From a virus, in IMG/VR virus record IMGVR_UViG_3300037153_000663, positions 1-23,611 of that record: 23,611 bases of DNA. One strand, written 5' to 3'. The translations under genes were made by a program, and so were the position numbers. This document shows positions 19,744 to 23,611 of the stretch, piece after piece (position 1 is the stretch's first letter; each line of letters starts with the position of its first letter). A model generated the notes under the pieces. It searched no databases and was not told where the DNA came from. It was given only the letters and a program-made list of their open reading frames with translations.

Positions 19744-20745
19744 ATGACTACAGCAGCCGACTCGAAAGTGAGCGTCGACGCTCTGCTCGCCGACGCAATT
19801 GCCAAGATGGATGGCCTGAGCAAGCGCATGGATGCGCTTGAAGTAGGTGAAAAGAAAATCATCAAAGGAGATGATGATGATGACGATGACAGGAAATCTG
19901 ACGCCTCGGCGAAATCCAAAGCCGACGATGATGACGATGACCGTCGTGGGGATGGCTCCTCCAACACGAAGAGTGATGAAGGTCGATCTCCCAAGACTCA
20001 CATCCTTAGCGATGCGAAAGCGGCATCAGCAGTGGATGCAGCAAAGCCTCCGCGGAAGGTAGACGATGATGGTGAATTGGAGATCAAACACGGTAAGACT
20101 GACTCGTCTCGCAAGGCCGATGAATTCCCCCCAAAGAAAAAAGAGGAGAAATGCGACGACGACGACGATAAGAAAAGCGATGCGTCTGCAAAAAAGTCCG
20201 ATGACGATGACGATGATGATGATGATGACAAGAAGTCCGATGCGACAACCAAGGCAGACGATATCGGCGATCTCCGCCGTCAGATCGCAGACCAACAATC
20301 CGTAATCGCTCGGCTCGAGGCTCTTATGAAGCCGAAGAGCGATGATGAACATGCTGCGTTCGCGGACGCGCAAGCGAAAGCTGACGCTGTATTCAATGGT
20401 TTCGGCAAGCGGGCACCTCGACCGCTGGAAGGTGAGGGGCTGATCGATTACCGAAAGCGCCTTGCGACCACCCTCAAGATGCATTCCCCAGTTTGGAAGA
20501 ACGCCAAGCTTTCCAAACTCGACAACGATACTTTCGGCATTGCCGAGAGCGCCATCTACGCTGATGCAACGTCCGCTGCTGCCAATCCATTGGATTTGGA
20601 GGCAGGGGAACTGCGCGCGGTTACGAAAGTCAACCAAACGACCGGTGGACGTGAAACTGTGTTCTACGGCAAAGAGTCCTTTGTCAAGAGCATGGGACGC
20701 CCCGGACGCAGGGTTGCTTCTTTCCGCACCATGCAGTCTGTCTAA
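19744..20745 (+). CDS. Asp-rich scaffold-like head protein
   Basis: 333 residues. AAGGAG stands 9 nt before the ATG. The N-terminal helix (SVDALLADAIAKMDGLSKRMDALEVGEKK) looks coiled-coil. From about residue 43 to 170 there are repeated poly-Asp runs (up to ten Asp) alternating with KKSDASAKK; then a second coiled coil (DLRRQIADQQSVIARLEALMK). The C-terminal 130 residues (AFADAQAKADAVFNGFGKRAPRPLEGEGLIDYRKRLATTLKMHSPVWKNAKLSKL) are ordered. Position between protease and capsid genes suggests an internal scaffold, perhaps trimmed by the protease. Extreme acidity could mimic or displace DNA inside the prohead. Confidence 0.72.
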   Translation: MTTAADSKVSVDALLADAIAKMDGLSKRMDALEVGEKKIIKGDDDDDDDRKSDASAKSKADDDDDDRRGDGSSNTKSDEGRSPKTHILSDAKAASAVDAAKPPRKVDDDGELEIKHGKTDSSRKADEFPPKKKEEKCDDDDDKKSDASAKKSDDDDDDDDDDKKSDATTKADDIGDLRRQIADQQSVIARLEALMKPKSDDEHAAFADAQAKADAVFNGFGKRAPRPLEGEGLIDYRKRLATTLKMHSPVWKNAKLSKLDNDTFGIAESAIYADATSAAANPLDLEAGELRAVTKVNQTTGGRETVFYGKESFVKSMGRPGRRVASFRTMQSV

Positions 20746-20778
20746 CCTAACACCCCCCTCCCTCTACGGAGATTTAGT

Positions 20779-21417
20779 ATGCAACTCAACCCCTACGTCC
20801 AGACCAACGCGCCTGGAATGTTCAACATTGAGTCTGATGGACTCATTGTTGGCACAGCCTATCCAGACCCGGCAGCACGATTCGCACTTTCCGGTGGCTG
20901 GCTCGCTCAGTCCGAGACTCTTCCCATGTGGGGTGGAGTTGGTATTTCGGAACACGTTCCCGCGGAACGATTGGCGGCGGTCACAGCCAATCCGCCAAAT
21001 GTTCCCACTGCTCCTGCTGGGCGGGCGGATGTTTCTCTGGGCGGGTTTATCGGTCGAGCAACGGCGGACGCGAACCTTACTGGCTTTAGTGTTTTCGACC
21101 AGAACTACGCTGCGATTAATTCACCACAGTCCCCGGTTCCGTGCACGGAAAAGGGTGGCTTGGTGAATTTCTACCGGCTCGGATGCGGTATCCGTGTTGC
21201 ATTGGCAATCGATCCAACACTGGTGAGCTTGGAAGGCGGTTTGATCAATGCGGCCGTCGCCTGGGACTACACCAACCAGAAGATCATTGCTGGGAGTGGT
21301 TTCCCTGGTAAGATTCTGGCAATCAAGACCGTGAACTGTATGGTTCCAGTCTACTCTTCGGGGACTGGGTTCATTACATGGAACTACAACGGAGCTGCGG
21401 CAGTCGTTCTGCTGTAA
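20779..21417 (+). CDS. Structural cement/decoration-like head protein
   Basis: 212 residues. GGAG stands 8 nt before the ATG. The N-terminal region MQLNPYVQTNAPGMFNIESDGLIVGTAYPDPAARFALSGGWLAQSETLPMWGGVGISEHVP and the closing ILAIKTVNCMVPVYSSGTGFITWNYNGAAAVVLL are beta-rich, as in small capsid decoration or cement proteins that sit beside DUF2184 capsids. It directly precedes the capsid gene. Function is by position and composition. Confidence 0.68.
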   Translation: MQLNPYVQTNAPGMFNIESDGLIVGTAYPDPAARFALSGGWLAQSETLPMWGGVGISEHVPAERLAAVTANPPNVPTAPAGRADVSLGGFIGRATADANLTGFSVFDQNYAAINSPQSPVPCTEKGGLVNFYRLGCGIRVALAIDPTLVSLEGGLINAAVAWDYTNQKIIAGSGFPGKILAIKTVNCMVPVYSSGTGFITWNYNGAAAVVLL

Positions 21418-21473
21418 TCCATTCAACCTGACAAGGCCGGGGTCATCTCTGGCCCAATTTCTAGGAGTCAACC

Positions 21474-22496
21474 ATGGCGAATATCTCCCCGGCATTTGTG
21501 CAGGTTCATCCCTCGTACATGATGCCAGATACACTCATGCCCTATTCGCAGGCATCAGGGGCCTTTGAGCTCCTTGCGAGTGGGGCACCTCTCATTCGGC
21601 TGGCGGATGGAGACCTCTATGCTTATATCAAGCGGGTGGATGTCCGCACCCGAATGGCTGCTGGTCAGTCGGCGTACAATCAACTTCCTGGTGTGGCGTT
21701 CGCGCTGTCCCAGATTAGTGCGCCTACTTATCTCCTTCGGGTTCGTGCAGAATATGATCATCACGACACGGCGGCCATGGCTCGATGGGGTCTCAGCATT
21801 GTCGATGCCCACCGACTCGGTATGCGTCAGGCCACGTTCCAGCTTATCCGAAACGGTCTCTTGTATGGGTTCAACCCCATCAACGGAGAAGGTCTTGTCA
21901 ATACCAACGGCGCGACGGCCATCAACCTCCCGGCTGATAGCGCGGGCAATACGACCGTAGTCACCTACGACAACGGTCAGATGGCATTCTTCCTGATCTC
22001 TCAGGTGGCGGCCATCAAGACAAGAACCAACCAACTCGGCATCGGTCGCAAGTTTGTGTTCGTTGGGCCTCAACGAACACTGGGCGCGATGGAATACCAG
22101 AATATCGTACAGCTCACCAGCTATCAGCGTCCTGGCGCTGGTTCGCAATCCACGGCTGGTGTGATCAAGGATGTTCTGGAAGTGAACGATGATGAAATCA
22201 TCTGGGCCTATGACGATACCCTTATCGGCAAAGGCGCGGGTGGTAATGATGCGGTAATCATCGTGATGCCGGAGGTGGAACAACCCAAGGGTTCACGTAT
22301 CGACACGAACGAGTTTGCCAAGCTCACTCCTTCCATGACGGCTTGCACTCTCCAACTCTGCGATATGGCAGCGCCGAAGGAAATTCCAACTCCTCTGGCT
22401 GGCGGTGCGATTGACGTGCTCGCGGAAATGCGAATCACTTCGGGGTGGGGCGTACGACCGGAGAGCATTACGATCGTTTCTATGCAGTATAGTTGA
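21474..22496 (+). CDS. Major capsid protein, DUF2184 type
   Basis: 340 residues. AGGAG 8 nt before the ATG. The sequence (DVRTRMAAGQSAYNQLPGVAFALSQISAPTYLLRVRAEYDHHDTAAMARWGLSIVDAHRLGMRQATFQLIRNGLLYGFNPINGEGLVNTNGATAINLPADSAGNTTVVTYDNGQM, then PEVEQPKGSRIDTNEF and a closing WGVRPESITIVSMQYS) has the layout of DUF2184 proteins, which are HK97-fold major capsid proteins. It would form the icosahedral shell after scaffold-guided assembly. An intrinsic terminator follows, as expected for a highly expressed late gene. Confidence 0.88.
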   Translation: MANISPAFVQVHPSYMMPDTLMPYSQASGAFELLASGAPLIRLADGDLYAYIKRVDVRTRMAAGQSAYNQLPGVAFALSQISAPTYLLRVRAEYDHHDTAAMARWGLSIVDAHRLGMRQATFQLIRNGLLYGFNPINGEGLVNTNGATAINLPADSAGNTTVVTYDNGQMAFFLISQVAAIKTRTNQLGIGRKFVFVGPQRTLGAMEYQNIVQLTSYQRPGAGSQSTAGVIKDVLEVNDDEIIWAYDDTLIGKGAGGNDAVIIVMPEVEQPKGSRIDTNEFAKLTPSMTACTLQLCDMAAPKEIPTPLAGGAIDVLAEMRITSGWGVRPESITIVSMQYS

Positions 22497-22512
22497 CAAG
22501 CGCGCGGTACTG

Positions 22513-22546
22513 GGGGACTCCACAACTCCCTGGAGTCCCCTCTTTT
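22513..22546 (+). terminator. Intrinsic terminator after major capsid gene
   Basis: A 10-bp perfect stem GGGGACTCCA (22513-22522) / TGGAGTCCCC (22531-22540) with an 8-nt loop is followed by TCTTTT. It lies 17 bp past the capsid stop, and the next gene's ribosome site follows, so some read-through must occur. Confidence 0.88.
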
Positions 22547-22560
22547 GGTGGGAGACTACA

Positions 22561-23088
22561 ATGACTCAACTTTACGTGGGCAACGTGTCCAAACAGATAC
22601 AGATCTTTGCGTACCGAGCGCTCGAGAAGCCCGGTATCATTAGTCAGACAATTCCTATTGGTGGGCAAATCCGGGTTGCTCCCAACGGGCCGAATACAGA
22701 TTTGACTGCTCACGAGATTGATTTTATCATCGGCCAGCACAAGATGTATGGCATTAGGTCTGCCGATGATTTGAACGATAATTCGAATAGCCCTTTCAAT
22801 GGTCTGGTCTATTCAACCGGCAAACCTATTACGGCCGAAAAACTTCGGCGAGCCATGCAAAAGAATGAAGAGCTTCTGCGCTCGTTGGGTAGGCAGATGC
22901 GACAAGAGGCTGCTCTTGCTGTGAACTCGCAGATCGAGGAACAGATTGGTGGTCCTCTGAACACTCTCGAGATGAGCATCACTGAGGTAGAGCCTCGTGG
23001 TGGCTACGGCGAGGACTCGGATCCTATTGCTGAAGGTGTTCGTGTAACTCGAGATACCGAAACAGTTGGACGACGTAGGCGTCAATGA
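22561..23088 (+). CDS. Unknown protein downstream of capsid gene
   Basis: 175 residues from the ATG at 22561, with GGGAG 7 nt upstream; the in-frame extension to 22405 overlaps the capsid gene and is rejected. The N-terminal 80 residues form a beta-rich domain (LYVGNVSKQIQIFAYRALEKPGIISQTIPIGGQIRVAPNGPNTDLTAHEIDFIIGQHKMYGI). A helical middle (TAEKLRRAMQKNEELLRSLGRQMRQEAALAVNSQIEEQI) and an acidic-basic tail (VGRRRRQ) follow. Virion or assembly protein by position; family not identified. Stop overlaps the next start (ATGA). Confidence 0.72.
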   Translation: MTQLYVGNVSKQIQIFAYRALEKPGIISQTIPIGGQIRVAPNGPNTDLTAHEIDFIIGQHKMYGIRSADDLNDNSNSPFNGLVYSTGKPITAEKLRRAMQKNEELLRSLGRQMRQEAALAVNSQIEEQIGGPLNTLEMSITEVEPRGGYGEDSDPIAEGVRVTRDTETVGRRRRQ

Positions 23089-23594
23089 CGACTGCTGTTG
23101 CTGTTCCGCGTGCAGGTCCGCCCCTTGTCATCCCGCCTGGAGACCCTACGTTTGATGGGTTCAAGGCATGGGTTCAGGCAGTCATGGGTGTGCCTAATGT
23201 ATCTCTGCCTGACGATACTACTCTTCAGATAGCGTACGATCAGGCTATTAATCTAGCCTATCTTGGTTTTCAGAGTATTCCTAGTCAGTCAACTTCTCTA
23301 ACTATTTATGCTCAGGCAGTATATAATCTGGGCGGAGCAATGTTAGTTGAATTTGCTGTTGACAATCCTAATTCTTCATACTGGCAAGACCTACGAAATA
23401 GGATGGGTATCTATAACTTTACTGGCGGATTAACGAATAGTGCCTATGATCAGGGCACAGGTGAAGGAATGTACATCCTTCCTATTTTCAGTGGTCTTAC
23501 ACTGGGGAACTTACAGCTTCTTAAGACTCCATGGGGTCGTGCTTATCTGGCACTCGCTGGTCAGTGGGGCACTATCTGGGGTCTTACAATATGA
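23085..23594 (+). CDS. Unknown protein of head/connector region
   Basis: 169 residues. The ATG overlaps the preceding stop. After a Pro-rich start (VPRAGPPLVIPPGDPTFDGFKAWVQAVMGVP) it is mostly hydrophobic helical and beta sequence (LQIAYDQAINLAYLGFQSIPSQSTSLTIYAQAVYNLGGAMLVEFAVDNPNSSYWQDLRNRMGIYNF). This resembles head-tail connector or adaptor proteins in size and position after the capsid, but no family can be named. Next gene starts by ATGA overlap. Confidence 0.7.
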   Translation: MTTAVAVPRAGPPLVIPPGDPTFDGFKAWVQAVMGVPNVSLPDDTTLQIAYDQAINLAYLGFQSIPSQSTSLTIYAQAVYNLGGAMLVEFAVDNPNSSYWQDLRNRMGIYNFTGGLTNSAYDQGTGEGMYILPIFSGLTLGNLQLLKTPWGRAYLALAGQWGTIWGLTI

Positions 23595-23611
23595 AATTGA
23601 ATTTTGGTTTC
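23591..23611 (+). CDS. Start of next gene, cut by window end
   Basis: An ATG at 23591 overlaps the preceding stop (ATGA) and opens MKLNFGF before the window ends. The repeated ATGA coupling in this operon supports it as a real start. Nothing more can be said. Confidence 0.5.

Noticed and set aside
20026-20637. 203-codon leftward frame
   Set aside because: It is the complement of the Asp-codon repeats of the scaffold-like gene, giving artificial Ile/Val runs.

Overview
The window looks like part of a large tailed-phage (or prophage) genome. It carries a complete head-morphogenesis block (terminase, DUF1073-type portal, DUF2213-type prohead protease, DUF2184-type major capsid), a viral primase, a phage NusG-like factor, and a leftward cluster of very short, overlapping genes of unknown function. 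There are no ribosomal, tRNA or housekeeping genes. Strong AGGAG ribosome binding sites and sigma70-like promoters point to a bacterial, probably proteobacterial, host; small YRDAQGR-repeat lipoproteins like the one at 8060-8314 recall alphaproteobacterial proteins, but the host cannot be fixed from this sequence.

Layout. 1-1992 (+): 3' part of a PrimPol-type primase, then a NusG/RfaH-like factor. 1993-2454: non-coding, packed with TGTACA sites in 9-bp direct repeats. 2455-8868 (-): about twenty small genes, many overlapping by 1-26 bp, in blocks with sigma70-like promoters and intrinsic terminators; inside it, 3193-3306 is a patchwork of four abutted copies of pieces of neighbouring genes. 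8950-10455: a 41-period array of 36-bp units. 10450-11525 (-): a Nop/IS110-type 266-aa protein and a small upstream gene. 11579-12722 (-): a Cys-rich conserved phage protein and an AbrB/MazE-like DNA-binding protein. 12763-23611 (+): small and large terminase, a Gly/Pro-rich protein, two small unknowns, portal, two small head-block proteins, a Nudix/prohead-protease fusion, an Asp-rich scaffold-like protein, a decoration-like protein, major capsid protein, and connector-region genes running off the window.

The main discovery is at 8950-11525. Each unit of the array has two conserved 10-bp boxes (+ strand TGGCTCGCTC and TGGTACTCTC) separated by two variable spacers of about 8 nt. The array starts within the stop codon of a gene whose product has the conserved core shared by IS110 transposases and Nop-domain proteins. 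This matches the architecture of TIGR-Tas (tandem interspaced guide RNA) systems: a 36-nt, dual-spacer guide RNA array beside a Nop-domain Tas protein. This Tas shows no HNH or RuvC nuclease domain, so it would bind DNA (or RNA) under RNA guidance rather than cut it. The operon promoter sits inside a 40-bp near-perfect palindrome, which suggests regulation by a repressor.

The leftward small genes and the Tas operon share one promoter style (TTGyrN, 16-17 bp, TGC, TAyAAT), consistent with early transcription by host RNA polymerase. The rightward head genes form a long coupled operon, with an intrinsic terminator after the major capsid gene.
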